Shown: positions 16,539-25,655 of the stretch, piece by piece
Layout: the number at the start of each line of letters is the position of its first letter
Numbering within the stretch: the stretch's first letter is position 1
Assembly (NCBI GenBank): GCA_947457085.1
Contig: CANGUS010000001.1
Location: 1-32,950 of the forward strand
DNA: 32,950 nt
Source of the DNA: Bacteroidota bacterium
GTDB lineage: Bacteria > Bacteroidota > Bacteroidia > Chitinophagales > Chitinophagaceae
Direction: 5' to 3'
The notes under the pieces: generated by a model
The model's input: only the letters and a program-made list of their open reading frames with translations
Databases searched by the model: none
Told to the model about the DNA's origin: nothing
Made by a program: the position numbers and the translations under genes

Positions 16539-17924
16539 ATGAAGAATAAAATAGTATTATTTTTATTGTTAGCCACTGCCATTGTAAAAGTAGAAGGCCA
16601 ATCGAAAATGTTGTTGAAAGATTGCATTGAATATGCAATAAAAAATCAACCAAAAATGAAAAATGCATTGTTAGATGAGCAAATGCAAATAGAAAAAAAT
16701 AATGAAATCGTGGGGATTGCTCGACCACAAGTAAAGGCAACGGGACAATTTCAATATTTATTTGTGGTGCCAAAATCTCGATTAGATGCCAATGCGTTTA
16801 ATTTTGGTTCGTCGTTTAGCTTTTTTAAAATAGACACGCCTGCTTTTGTAGCCTATCAAAATAGACCAAGAGATAAATACAGCGAAGCTAAATTTGGATT
16901 GCCGTTGAATATGTCTATGGGAGTGCAAGCATCACAAATTTTATTTGATGCAGGTGTTTTGGTAGCATTAAAAGCAAGACAAAGTTTAGTAGATTTATCA
17001 AAATTAAACACGCAACGAACCGAGGAAGAAATTAGGGTGAATGTTTCCAAAGCATACTATAATTGTGTGATAGCAGAAAAAAGAATGGCTTTGTTAAATG
17101 AGAATATCAAGCTAATTACTTCTGTTGAAGACATGACTCGAAAATTGTTTCAAGAAGGTTTTGCAGAAAAAATAGATGCAGATCGTTTGTTGGTACAACG
17201 CAATAATTTAGAAACGGAGAAAGACAAAATAAATAATTTAATAGAGTTGAGCTATGCTTTACTTAAATTTCAAATGGGCATGTCGATGAATGAAAATATT
17301 ACATTAAATCAGGAATTAAGCATAGATGAAGTGAAGAATGGCTTAGAACTTGACAAAGTGGTTGATTATAACAATCGAATAGAAATGAATCTATTAAATA
17401 CAGCCAAAAAATTAAATCAATATGATTTAGAAAGACATCAAAAAAGTTATTTGCCTACGGTAGTGGCTGCTTTAAGTGGAAGTTATGCCTCTCAAACCAT
17501 TGCATTCAAAGAGTTGTTTACACTGCCTTATTTTCCAACAGGAGCTTTTGTGTTAAGTGCCAGTGTTCCATTGTATGATGGAAATTCTAGAAAAGCAAAA
17601 GTAAGACAAGCCAAATTGAGTCTGTTGAAAAATGAAAATGACATTGATGCATTTAAACAAGCAGTTGACTTAGAAAGTAATAATGCAAAAACTCAATTGA
17701 AAAATAGTTTGATGTCATTAGAAAATCAAGAAAACAATATTGAATTAGCTCAAAAAGTGTATGACATTGCACAAAAGAAATACAAAGAAGGCTTAGGAAC
17801 AAATATTGAAATTATTCAAGCCGAGACATCTTTAAAAGAAGCCAAAACAAATTATTACAACTCGTTGTATGATGCCATTATTTCAAAAATTGATTTCCAA
17901 AAATCACTCGGCTTGTTAAAATAA
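16539..17924 (+). CDS. TolC-like outer-membrane efflux protein
   Basis: This 461-residue member of the outer-membrane factor family forms the trimeric exit duct of tripartite pumps. It has a signal peptide (about 1-20, ending VEG) and two internally similar halves: LLKDCIEYAIKNQPKM begins the first helical hairpin and VRQAKLSLLKNENDIDAF begins the later one. The terminal region YKEGLGTNIEIIQAETSLKEAKTNYYNSLYD is diagnostic. It starts 2 nt after the tetR stop and is followed at 103 bp by the membrane-fusion gene, so it belongs to the same pump. Confidence 0.9.
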   Translation: MKNKIVLFLLLATAIVKVEGQSKMLLKDCIEYAIKNQPKMKNALLDEQMQIEKNNEIVGIARPQVKATGQFQYLFVVPKSRLDANAFNFGSSFSFFKIDTPAFVAYQNRPRDKYSEAKFGLPLNMSMGVQASQILFDAGVLVALKARQSLVDLSKLNTQRTEEEIRVNVSKAYYNCVIAEKRMALLNENIKLITSVEDMTRKLFQEGFAEKIDADRLLVQRNNLETEKDKINNLIELSYALLKFQMGMSMNENITLNQELSIDEVKNGLELDKVVDYNNRIEMNLLNTAKKLNQYDLERHQKSYLPTVVAALSGSYASQTIAFKELFTLPYFPTGAFVLSASVPLYDGNSRKAKVRQAKLSLLKNENDIDAFKQAVDLESNNAKTQLKNSLMSLENQENNIELAQKVYDIAQKKYKEGLGTNIEIIQAETSLKEAKTNYYNSLYDAIISKIDFQKSLGLLK

Positions 17925-18027
17925 ATAAGGGCGATACCTTATCAAAACATTTTTAATAGTCAGTAAGTAAAATAATAATTCAAAAAAAATACGCACACAT
18001 TGCGATAAAAAAATAAAATACATACAA

Positions 18028-19161
18028 ATGAAAAATAAAATGATTAAAATTACATCAACCGCTTTTTTAGCAATCACATTACTTGCATCCTGCGGCGGAA
18101 AACAAAATAAAGATTCAAAAGCAGCACTTGCAGAATTGAAGAAGCAACAAAAAGAAATACAAGATAAAATAGCTTCTTTAGAGTTAGAAAATATGAGTAA
18201 AGACAGTAATTCTATTCGTAAGGTTGCTGTAGAGATAACGCCAATGGCACCATCTGTTTTTAATAATTACATAGATGTTCAGGGGAAAATTGATTTAGAT
18301 GAAGTTGTAAATGCGATTCCAGAAACGCCTGGTATTATCAGTGCGATATTAGTTCATCAAGGACAATATGTGCGTAAAGGACAAGTAGTTGCTACTTTAC
18401 GAGCAGAGCAAGTTGACAGAGGAATTTCAGAATTAGATCAACAAATATCATTTGCAAAATTATTGTACGATAAACAAAAAAGATTGTGGGATCAAGAAAT
18501 TGGAACAGAGATACAATTGTTACAAGCAAAAAATAATTATGATGGTTTGTTGAAAAAGAAACAAACTGTATTGACTCAAAAAAGTACATTTAATGTAACC
18601 TCTCCAATCAATGGGGTTGTTGATGCAATTGATGCAACGGTAGGACAAAGCTATTCAAATCCGATGGCAGCGCCTGTGATCAAAATTATTAATACGGCTA
18701 AATTAAAAGTACAAGCGAATATTCCTGAGAATTACTCTTCTGTAGTAAAAACGGGAAGCAATTGCATGGTGGTTTTTACGGACATTAATGATTCTTTAGT
18801 TACTCGAATAAATTATGTTGAAAAAACTATTAATCCAGTAACAAGAACTTATTCAGCATACATTCCATTGGCTACCAATTCGAAATATCAACCGAATATG
18901 ACGGCACAAGTAAAGATTGCAACGTATCAAAATGCGAGAGCATTTGTATTGCCATATTCATTGATTCAAAAAACAGACAATGGGAATTATGTGTATGTGG
19001 CGGATGCAGGAAATAAAGCGAAATTGATTCCTGTTCAACTTGGTAATTCATATCAAAACAAAGTAGAAATAGTGAGCGGTTTGGTATTGGGAGACAAGGT
19101 GATCACTTCAGGATATGAAGAATTAAATGAAGGGGATCTATTGCAATTTGATAATAACTAA
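18028..19161 (+). CDS. RND efflux periplasmic adaptor (membrane-fusion lipoprotein)
   Basis: This 377-residue HlyD/AcrA-type adaptor links the inner-membrane pump to the TolC-like duct. The lipobox LLASC gives a lipidated Cys22. A short charged coiled coil (about 33-56) follows. The half-lipoyl motifs are GIISAILVHQGQYVRKGQVVATL and FNVTSPINGVVDAIDATVGQ, separated by an alpha-hairpin (about 130-185). The C-terminal beta-barrel and membrane-proximal domains end with GLVLGDKVITSGYEELNEGDLL. It lies between tolC-like and rnd genes on the same strand with a 90-bp gap to the latter. Substrate unknown. Confidence 0.92.
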   Translation: MKNKMIKITSTAFLAITLLASCGGKQNKDSKAALAELKKQQKEIQDKIASLELENMSKDSNSIRKVAVEITPMAPSVFNNYIDVQGKIDLDEVVNAIPETPGIISAILVHQGQYVRKGQVVATLRAEQVDRGISELDQQISFAKLLYDKQKRLWDQEIGTEIQLLQAKNNYDGLLKKKQTVLTQKSTFNVTSPINGVVDAIDATVGQSYSNPMAAPVIKIINTAKLKVQANIPENYSSVVKTGSNCMVVFTDINDSLVTRINYVEKTINPVTRTYSAYIPLATNSKYQPNMTAQVKIATYQNARAFVLPYSLIQKTDNGNYVYVADAGNKAKLIPVQLGNSYQNKVEIVSGLVLGDKVITSGYEELNEGDLLQFDNN

Positions 19162-19215
19162 TAGTGTAAAAAAAGAATAATAGAGATTCGAAAATTTGAA
19201 ATTTAGGTTAGCAAT

Positions 19216-19241
19216 AATCATCAAATGTTCAATCATCAAAT
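19216..19241 (+). repeat. Short direct repeat before the RND gene
   Basis: AATCATCAAAT occurs at 19216-19226 and again at 19231-19241 within the 90-bp gap, 15 bp apart start to start. The gap is otherwise low-complexity AT-rich sequence with no promoter match that I can defend. Confidence 0.5.
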
Positions 19242-19251
19242 TTAAAAAATA

Positions 19252-22200
19252 ATGAAATTTAATCCATCACGTTGGCCCATCAATAATAGAACCAGTATCT
19301 ATGTATTGACAATCATTATCACAGCCATTGGCTTGATAAGTTATTTAAATCTTCCTAAGGAGCAATTTCCTGAAGTGAAGTTTCCACAAATTATTGTACA
19401 GACCGTTTATCCAGGAACCTCACCAGAAAACATGGAAAATTTGGTTTCTAAACCGATTGAAAAACAATTAAAAAACATTGCCGGAATAAAGAAAGTTACG
19501 AGTAATTCTTTCCAAGATTTTTCGGTTGTGATTGCAGAATTTAATACCGATGTAAAAGTTCCAAAAGCAAAACAAGATGTAAAAGATGCCGTAGATAAAG
19601 CAAAATCGGATGCGAATGGATTGCCAAAAAATTTACCAAACGATCCTGAAATAAAAGACATAGATGTATCAGAATTTCCGATTCGCAATGTAAATATTTA
19701 TGGTAATTATGATGTGAAGCGTTTAGAAGAATATGCAGATAAAATAAAAGATAGAATTGAAAATTTAAAAGAAATCAAACGCATTGATAAAGTAGGAGGT
19801 TTAGACAGAGAAATTCAGATCAATGTAGATTTGTTTAAAATGCAAGCGTCTCAATTATCATTCAGAGATATTCAAGGTGCCATTGCCTATGAGAATGTAG
19901 AAGCAACACCAGGGATTGTAAAAGTAGATGGTGAGCAACGGATTATCAGTTTGAAAAAAGTATTTAAATCGGCAGACGAAATCAAAAATACGATTGTGAA
20001 AAATCCTATGGGTGCATCTGTTTATTTGAAAGATATTGCGGAAGTAAAAGATACTTATAAAGAGCAAGAAAGTTTTGCTCGATTGAATAGTAAAAATGTA
20101 ATCACCCTCAATGTAATTAAAGCAAGTGGTCAAAATTTAATTGATGCATCTGATAAAATAGATAATATAATAGCAGAAATGAAAAAGACTGAATTGCCCA
20201 AAGAATTGAATGTGGTAGTTACCGGAGATCAGTCTGACCAAACGAGAACAACCCTACATGATTTAATAAATACCATCATCATTGGATTTATATTAGTTAC
20301 GTTTATTTTGATGTTTTTTATGGGAACTACCAATGCCATTTTTGTGGCAATGTCGGTTCCATTATCATGTGCCATTGCATTCATGGTTTTACCAAGCATT
20401 GGCTTCACACTCAACATGATCGTGTTGTTTGCCTTTTTGTTAGCATTGGGAATTGTGGTAGATGATGCCATTGTCGTCGTCGAAAACTCACATCGGATTA
20501 TGCATGATGAGAAAGTGTCGGCAAAAGAAGCTGTTGAAAAAGCAGCGGGCGAAGTTTTCTTACCAGTATTAACAGGAACGATTACCACCTTGTTGCCATT
20601 TATTCCATTGGCTTTTTGGAAAGGTGTGATTGGTAGTTTTATGTTTTACTTGCCGATTACATTAATCATTACTTTATTGGCTTCTTTATTAGTTGCTTAC
20701 ATTATCAACCCAGTATTTGCGGTAGATTTTATGAAGGAAAATGAATATGATGGCAAAACAAAAATAAAATGGAGCAAGGGAACGTCTATTACAGCCATTG
20801 TATTTTTTGTTGTAGCTATTTTAGCTTATTTATTTGGCAATATTGGTTTTGGAAATTTCACTGTCGTCATGTTTTTATTGTTTTTATTAAACAAATTTAT
20901 TTTGGTAAAATGGATACGAACTTTCCAAACAAAAATTTGGCCTAAAGTACAAAGAGGATACATTAAAGTATTGAGTTGGGCTTTAGATAATAGAGGAAAG
21001 TCAATGGCAGGAATTGTAGGATTGTTGGTTTTATCAATCATCTTAATTGCTGTTCGATCCCCTAAAGTTGTTTTCTTTCCTACCGCTGAACCCAATTTTG
21101 CTTATGTATATTTAACGATGCCAGAAGGAACCGATCAAACCAAAACCAATGAAGTACTTAAACAGTTAGAAACAAAAGTATACAAAGCATTGGATATTGA
21201 TTTAGCCACAGGGAAAACAAATCCTATTGTTACCTCTGTAATTTCCAATGTAAAAGTAGGCGCTACAGATCAAAACAGTGGAGAGATTGGGGAGTATCCT
21301 AACAGAGGAAAAATTACGGTTTCGTTTATTAAATTTGAAGAACGTCATGGCAAAAGCACTACAGAATTATTGAGTAAAGTGAGAGAGGCAGTAAGAAATA
21401 TTCCCGGTGCAAAAATTACAGTTAGCCAAGAAAGCAATGGACCGCCAACTGCTAAACCTATTTTAATTGAAATTACTGGAGAAAATTTAGATAGCATCAT
21501 CGCAACTTCAAAACGAATGAAAAGTTATTTGGATCAAAAACAAATTGCTGGGGTTGAAGAATTAAAAAGTGATTTCCAAGCGAATAAACCAGAGATTATT
21601 TTTAATCTAGATAGAAGTAGAATGAATTCAGAGGGAATTAGTACAGGAATGATTGCACAAGATTTAAGAACAGCTATGTTCGGCATGGAAATCTCTCGTT
21701 TTAAAGATGCCAATGATGATTATCCAATTACGTTGCGTTTAAATAAAGAACAACAAAATAATATTGACATCATTAAAAATATCAATATGACGTATAGAGA
21801 TATGAGCATGGGTGGACAGGTTCGTCAGGTGCCAATAGGTAGTTTCGTGGATTTAAAATATGGAAATACCTATGGAGGAATTAAACGGAAAGATGAAAAA
21901 AGAATCATCACCCTTTCATCCAATGTACTGAGTGGTTTTAATGCCAATGAGGTGGTTGCGGAAATTCAATCGGAATTGAATAATTTTAAAGGGACTCCGG
22001 GCGTTGATTTTAGAATGGGTGGAGAGCAAGAAGAGCAGGCTGAAACAGGTAGATTTTTAGGAGGTGCGATGGGATTGTCAATGCTATTGATATTTTTAAT
22101 ATTAATGATCCAATTCAATTCATTTAGTAGAACCATAATTATTATGAGTGAAATTATTTTAAGTGTGATTGGTGTATTTTTAGGAACAGGTATTTTTAAT

Positions 22201-22617
22201 ATGGATTTTGTAATTGTAATGACTGGAATAGGCATTGTAGCCTTAGCAGGTATAGTAGTAAGAAATGGGATATTATTAATTGAGTTTGCAGATATAAAAT
22301 TGCATGAAGGAATGTCGCCAAGAGAAGCCATGATAGAGGCAGGTAAAACTAGAATGACACCAGTAGTGCTTACCGCTACAGCTACCATGCTAGGATTAGT
22401 TCCGTTGGCTGTTGGTTTAAACATGGATTTTGCTTCATTATTTCAAACAGGGAATCCGCATATTTTCTTTGGAGGTGACAGTGTAGCGTTTTGGGGTCCG
22501 TTGAGTTGGACGATGATTTACGGATTGGGTTTCGCAACCATTATTACTTTAATAATTGTTCCTGTAATGATGGTAATGGCTTTAAACTTAAAAGCTAGAT
22601 TGAAAAAATCTAAATAA
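19252..22617 (+). CDS. RND-family (HAE1-type) multidrug efflux transporter
   Basis: This 1121-residue inner-membrane proton antiporter is the motor of the pump. It has a first helix (about 15-33), a large periplasmic loop with YPGTSPENMENLVSKPIEKQL, a helix bundle from about residue 340, the proton-relay pair Asp404-Asp405 in GIVVDDAIVVVEN, a second large periplasmic loop (about 620-930) and a second bundle ending RNGILLIEFAD, EAGKTRMTPVVLTA and a last helix. The length exceeds the roughly 1040 residues of AcrB, partly through an extra hydrophobic stretch around residues 505-560. HAE1-type drug or lipophile export is likelier than metal export because no CusA-like Met cluster is evident. It is the last gene of the operon and is followed by a terminator. 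Confidence 0.93.
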   Translation: MKFNPSRWPINNRTSIYVLTIIITAIGLISYLNLPKEQFPEVKFPQIIVQTVYPGTSPENMENLVSKPIEKQLKNIAGIKKVTSNSFQDFSVVIAEFNTDVKVPKAKQDVKDAVDKAKSDANGLPKNLPNDPEIKDIDVSEFPIRNVNIYGNYDVKRLEEYADKIKDRIENLKEIKRIDKVGGLDREIQINVDLFKMQASQLSFRDIQGAIAYENVEATPGIVKVDGEQRIISLKKVFKSADEIKNTIVKNPMGASVYLKDIAEVKDTYKEQESFARLNSKNVITLNVIKASGQNLIDASDKIDNIIAEMKKTELPKELNVVVTGDQSDQTRTTLHDLINTIIIGFILVTFILMFFMGTTNAIFVAMSVPLSCAIAFMVLPSIGFTLNMIVLFAFLLALGIVVDDAIVVVENSHRIMHDEKVSAKEAVEKAAGEVFLPVLTGTITTLLPFIPLAFWKGVIGSFMFYLPITLIITLLASLLVAYIINPVFAVDFMKENEYDGKTKIKWSKGTSITAIVFFVVAILAYLFGNIGFGNFTVVMFLLFLLNKFILVKWIRTFQTKIWPKVQRGYIKVLSWALDNRGKSMAGIVGLLVLSIILIAVRSPKVVFFPTAEPNFAYVYLTMPEGTDQTKTNEVLKQLETKVYKALDIDLATGKTNPIVTSVISNVKVGATDQNSGEIGEYPNRGKITVSFIKFEERHGKSTTELLSKVREAVRNIPGAKITVSQESNGPPTAKPILIEITGENLDSIIATSKRMKSYLDQKQIAGVEELKSDFQANKPEIIFNLDRSRMNSEGISTGMIAQDLRTAMFGMEISRFKDANDDYPITLRLNKEQQNNIDIIKNINMTYRDMSMGGQVRQVPIGSFVDLKYGNTYGGIKRKDEKRIITLSSNVLSGFNANEVVAEIQSELNNFKGTPGVDFRMGGEQEEQAETGRFLGGAMGLSMLLIFLILMIQFNSFSRTIIIMSEIILSVIGVFLGTGIFNMDFVIVMTGIGIVALAGIVVRNGILLIEFADIKLHEGMSPREAMIEAGKTRMTPVVLTATATMLGLVPLAVGLNMDFASLFQTGNPHIFFGGDSVAFWGPLSWTMIYGLGFATIITLIIVPVMMVMALNLKARLKKSK

Positions 22618-22640
22618 ATATTTGTAAACAAAAAATGAAA

Positions 22641-22669
22641 AGCGAAGAGTAAAATCTTCGCTTTTTTTT
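22641..22669 (+). terminator. Bidirectional terminator between rnd and the prenyl synthase
   Basis: AGCGAAGA (22641-22648) pairs with TCTTCGCT (22655-22662) around GTAAAA, followed by a run of eight T (22662-22669). On the other strand a T-rich stretch also follows, so it can stop both convergent transcripts. Confidence 0.88.
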
Positions 22670-22679
22670 AATTTTTAAA

Positions 22680-23642
22680 TTAATATTTTCTATTGATAGA
22701 ATATTTAACCAAATTCGTTAAATGCATTTTCGCTTCAGAATCTTCAAACGCATTTAAAATTTCAAAAGCTTCCTCAACATATTGATTCATTTTTTGAGTC
22801 GCATATTCAATTCCTTTGTGTTCATTTACCGCTTCTAAAATAAATTTAATTTCTGTTTTCTTTTTTTCAGAATGTTTAAAAATAGAAATGATTTTATTTT
22901 TAGTTGCTTTGTCGCAATGATTGAGTGTATGTATTAAAGGCAAGGTCATTTTTTTTTCTTTAATATCATTGCCCGTAGGTTTGCCAATATCTTCATTTCC
23001 ATAATCAAATAAATCATCTTTTATTTGAAATGCTATTCCCACTTTTTCTCCAAAAGCACTAAATAAATTGGCTTGATCTTCATTTTCATTACTAGAAAAA
23101 GCACCGGCAGCACATGCAGAAGAAATTAAGGATGCTGTTTTACAACGAATAATATTAAAATATATTTCTTCTGTAATATCTAGCTTACGAGCCTTTTCAG
23201 CTTGCAATAATTCACCTTCGCTCATGTCTTTAACAGCAGTAGCTAAAATTTCGAGCATTCTAAAATCTTTATTATTTAAGGAAAGCAACAATCCTTTTGA
23301 TAGCAAATAATCACCCACCAATACGGCTATTTTATTTTTCCAAAGTGCATTAATTGAAAAGAAACCTCTTCTTTTATTAGAGTCATCAACCACGTCATCA
23401 TGTACTAGAGTAGCCGTGTGAAGAAGTTCAATTAAAGAGGCAGCTCTGTATGTTTTATCATTGATGTCTCCACAAACCTTAGCAGAAAGTAAAACAAACA
23501 TGGGTCTCATTTGTTTACCTTTCGACTGCACAATATATTTCATTATTTTGTCGAGCAATGATACATTGCTTTTAACTGCTTGATCAAAGACTTTTTCAAA
23601 AGCAATTAAATCTTCAAAAATAAAATTTTTTATATCTTTCAT
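22680..23642 (-). CDS. Long-chain polyprenyl diphosphate synthase
   Basis: This 320-residue trans-prenyltransferase condenses isopentenyl diphosphate onto an allylic primer. The first aspartate-rich motif is HDDVVDD (Asp82-Asp87), the second is IKDDLFDY (about 208-215), and KGKQMRP (41-47) is the substrate-binding loop. LLHTATLVHDD before the first motif has small residues where short-chain synthases carry aromatic ones, pointing to octaprenyl-like products that could form the menaquinone side chain. That role is inference, consistent with mqnC in this window. TAACATTG (23661-23654) is a one-mismatch -7 element upstream. Confidence 0.9.
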   Translation of the reverse strand: MKDIKNFIFEDLIAFEKVFDQAVKSNVSLLDKIMKYIVQSKGKQMRPMFVLLSAKVCGDINDKTYRAASLIELLHTATLVHDDVVDDSNKRRGFFSINALWKNKIAVLVGDYLLSKGLLLSLNNKDFRMLEILATAVKDMSEGELLQAEKARKLDITEEIYFNIIRCKTASLISSACAAGAFSSNENEDQANLFSAFGEKVGIAFQIKDDLFDYGNEDIGKPTGNDIKEKKMTLPLIHTLNHCDKATKNKIISIFKHSEKKKTEIKFILEAVNEHKGIEYATQKMNQYVEEAFEILNAFEDSEAKMHLTNLVKYSINRKY

Positions 23643-23716
23643 TGAATATTGTGCAATGTTAATTAAAGTAATATTAAATACATTAAAAAAAATAAAAATT
23701 AATCTGTAAAATGTAA

Positions 23717-23724
23717 TATATTTG
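23717..23724 (+). promoter_or_regulatory. -7 promoter element of the first TSP3/OmpA gene
   Basis: TATATTTG matches TAnnTTTG and ends 25 nt before the ATG at 23750, giving a short leader of about 20 nt. No good -33 TTTG was seen. Confidence 0.5.
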
Positions 23725-23749
23725 TAATATTAACCAAACAAACTAATCT

Positions 23750-25513
23750 ATGATAATCAAAAATTACCTACTATCAACCATTATGGGTTGCGCTGCATTT
23801 TTGTCAAATTCAGCAAATGCACAAAACGAAAATGCTGGAAAAATTATTTACAAAAGCGCCGGTTATGATGTTACTGATACATCTTTAATTCCTGCTAGAC
23901 GAATGGAGCAACAACGGGATTTTATGAAATCTCAATATGACTTTCCTTCAAAACCACGTAATCAGTGGGAAATAGGAGTTAATGTTGGCGCATTTAATGT
24001 TTCAGGAGATGTTCGGTCGAAGCATTTATTTACTGCAAAAAATCCAATACAAACATTGGGTTTTGGTGCTCATTTACGCAAAGCATGGGGATATGTTATT
24101 TCAACAAGATTACAATTCATACATGGAACAGCTTCAGGGTATAATTGGCAGCCAGCAACAGGATATTGGGCGCACAACAATCCTTGGAATAAAGTAAGGG
24201 TAAATGGTGTTGGGTATGCCACAGGTAGAGTATACTCCCCAACCTATTCGGCAATTCCAGTTTACTATAATTATAAAACAAATATAGATGAATTGTCTTT
24301 TCAGATGGTTGCAACTTTAAATAATATTAAATTCCATAAAGCACGAAATAAAGCAAGTTTATATGCATTAGTTGGAATGGGCGGAATGCTCTATGACACT
24401 TGGATAGATGCTATCAATGGAAGTGGAGCCAATGCTACATTATATGATTTTCAAAGCATAACAAGTAAAAACTATAACAATACACTCACAAACACAAATT
24501 GGCCCAATGGTTACAGAACTAGAAAAGCAAAAAATGCTGATTTGATGACAATGTTTGATGGAAAATATGAATCAGCAGCTGAAAAACACGACAATAGACT
24601 TTGGTTGGGCAGAGAAAGAACTTTTAGAACAATTTTTACAGCTGGATTAGGTGTTCAATTTAAATTAGGAAATAAGATTTCATTGTCTATAGAAGACAAA
24701 TTGTCTTATCCTGGAGATGATTTGATAGACGGACAAAGATGGCAAGAATGGCCTCAACCAGGTTTTGGTGGTTCAGCTATGACTCGTGACAATGATACAT
24801 ACAACTATTTATCACTCGGTTTGAATATACATATAGGAGGAAAATCAATTGAACCATTGTGGTGGATGAACCCATTAGATTATAGCTATACAAAAATCAA
24901 TAAACCCAATAGCGGCGGGGCTTGTGATATAGATAAAGATGGGGATGGTGTTTCTGATTGTTTTGATCGATGCAATGATACTCCTCTAGGAATTGCAGTT
25001 GATACTCATGGATGTGCAATTGATACAGATGGCGATGGGGTGCCAGATTTTAAAGATAAGCAATTAATTACTCCTACCGATTGTCAGCCATCGGATGCAG
25101 ACGGTATAGGTAACTGCCCTGATCCAGAATGTTGCTCCGGGAAAGCAATTTCACCAGGATGTGGAGGAATTACCGAGGGGGCCATTGAATTTCTATCGGA
25201 TAGATCTAAATTAGATGCTCGTTCAATGGCTGCATTGTCCAGTTTATCTTCAGCTATGAGAGCAAACCCTACTTGTCAGGTAGTAATTATAGGTAATGGA
25301 AATGGTAGCAAAATTGATCAACAAAGATCTTGGGATAGAGTGAATGCTGTTATTAATTATTTGGTAGATAATCAAGGGATTGACAGGGATCGATTTATTT
25401 TCCAATATGGCCAAAATGGTAACAACAACGCTGTAATTTATCGTTCTGCTGGCGAGGGTGATGAAGGCCCATCAAATCTTCCTCCACCTTTCCCCAATTT
25501 AAGAAGAGATTGA
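23750..25513 (+). CDS. Outer-membrane protein with TSP3 repeats and OmpA-like C-terminus (copy 1)
   Basis: This 587-residue protein has a signal peptide (ending SANA, about residue 25), an N-terminal beta-rich porin-like domain (about 60-370), a thrombospondin-type-3 Ca2+-binding stretch (about 390-435, DKDGDGVSDCFD and DTDGDGVPDFKD), a Cys-rich linker (DPECCSGKAISPGC), and an OmpA-like domain (about 470-575). The OmpA motif is altered: GNGNGSKIDQQRSWDRVNAV stands where peptidoglycan-binding members have TDxxG and LSxxRAxxV, so the Asp is missing though the later Arg remains. The C-terminus is GPSNLPPPFPNLRRD. The next gene is a paralogue 142 bp downstream. A cell-envelope anchoring role is inferred, not shown. 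Confidence 0.8.
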   Translation: MIIKNYLLSTIMGCAAFLSNSANAQNENAGKIIYKSAGYDVTDTSLIPARRMEQQRDFMKSQYDFPSKPRNQWEIGVNVGAFNVSGDVRSKHLFTAKNPIQTLGFGAHLRKAWGYVISTRLQFIHGTASGYNWQPATGYWAHNNPWNKVRVNGVGYATGRVYSPTYSAIPVYYNYKTNIDELSFQMVATLNNIKFHKARNKASLYALVGMGGMLYDTWIDAINGSGANATLYDFQSITSKNYNNTLTNTNWPNGYRTRKAKNADLMTMFDGKYESAAEKHDNRLWLGRERTFRTIFTAGLGVQFKLGNKISLSIEDKLSYPGDDLIDGQRWQEWPQPGFGGSAMTRDNDTYNYLSLGLNIHIGGKSIEPLWWMNPLDYSYTKINKPNSGGACDIDKDGDGVSDCFDRCNDTPLGIAVDTHGCAIDTDGDGVPDFKDKQLITPTDCQPSDADGIGNCPDPECCSGKAISPGCGGITEGAIEFLSDRSKLDARSMAALSSLSSAMRANPTCQVVIIGNGNGSKIDQQRSWDRVNAVINYLVDNQGIDRDRFIFQYGQNGNNNAVIYRSAGEGDEGPSNLPPPFPNLRRD

Positions 25514-25527
25514 TAATAGAATCAATC
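25508..25527 (+). other. Small hairpin at the 3' end of copy 1
   Basis: GATTGAT (25508-25514) and ATCAATC (25521-25527) pair perfectly around AATAGA, starting in the last codons of the gene. No T-run follows, so it is at best a 3'-end stabiliser or weak attenuator. Confidence 0.35.
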
Positions 25528-25602
25528 ATAAAAGACTTAAAAGACTAGTGTTATTTTTTGTTAATTTTGGTATTTTATTTTTTTTTTGTAAAAAAAAACT
25601 AC

Positions 25603-25610
25603 TAAGTTTG
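25603..25610 (+). promoter_or_regulatory. -7 promoter element of the second TSP3/OmpA gene
   Basis: TAAGTTTG matches TAnnTTTG and ends 45 nt before the ATG. A TTTG at 25585-25588 lies only 14 bp upstream, shorter than the usual spacer. Long T- and A-runs (about 25571-25599) precede it. Its presence suggests that the two paralogues can be expressed separately. Confidence 0.5.
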
Positions 25611-25655
25611 TAAAATATAACTATCGCGTAATAATCATTATTAAAAATTAAATTT

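Noticed and set aside
17925..17942. ATAAGG/CCTTAT hairpin after the tolC-like gene
   Set aside because: Six weak pairs without a T-run; probably chance in the operon gap.
21966..22424. 152-codon minus-strand frame inside the RND gene
   Set aside because: Opposite a highly conserved transmembrane bundle; low-complexity Pro/Ile/Asn product with no family features.
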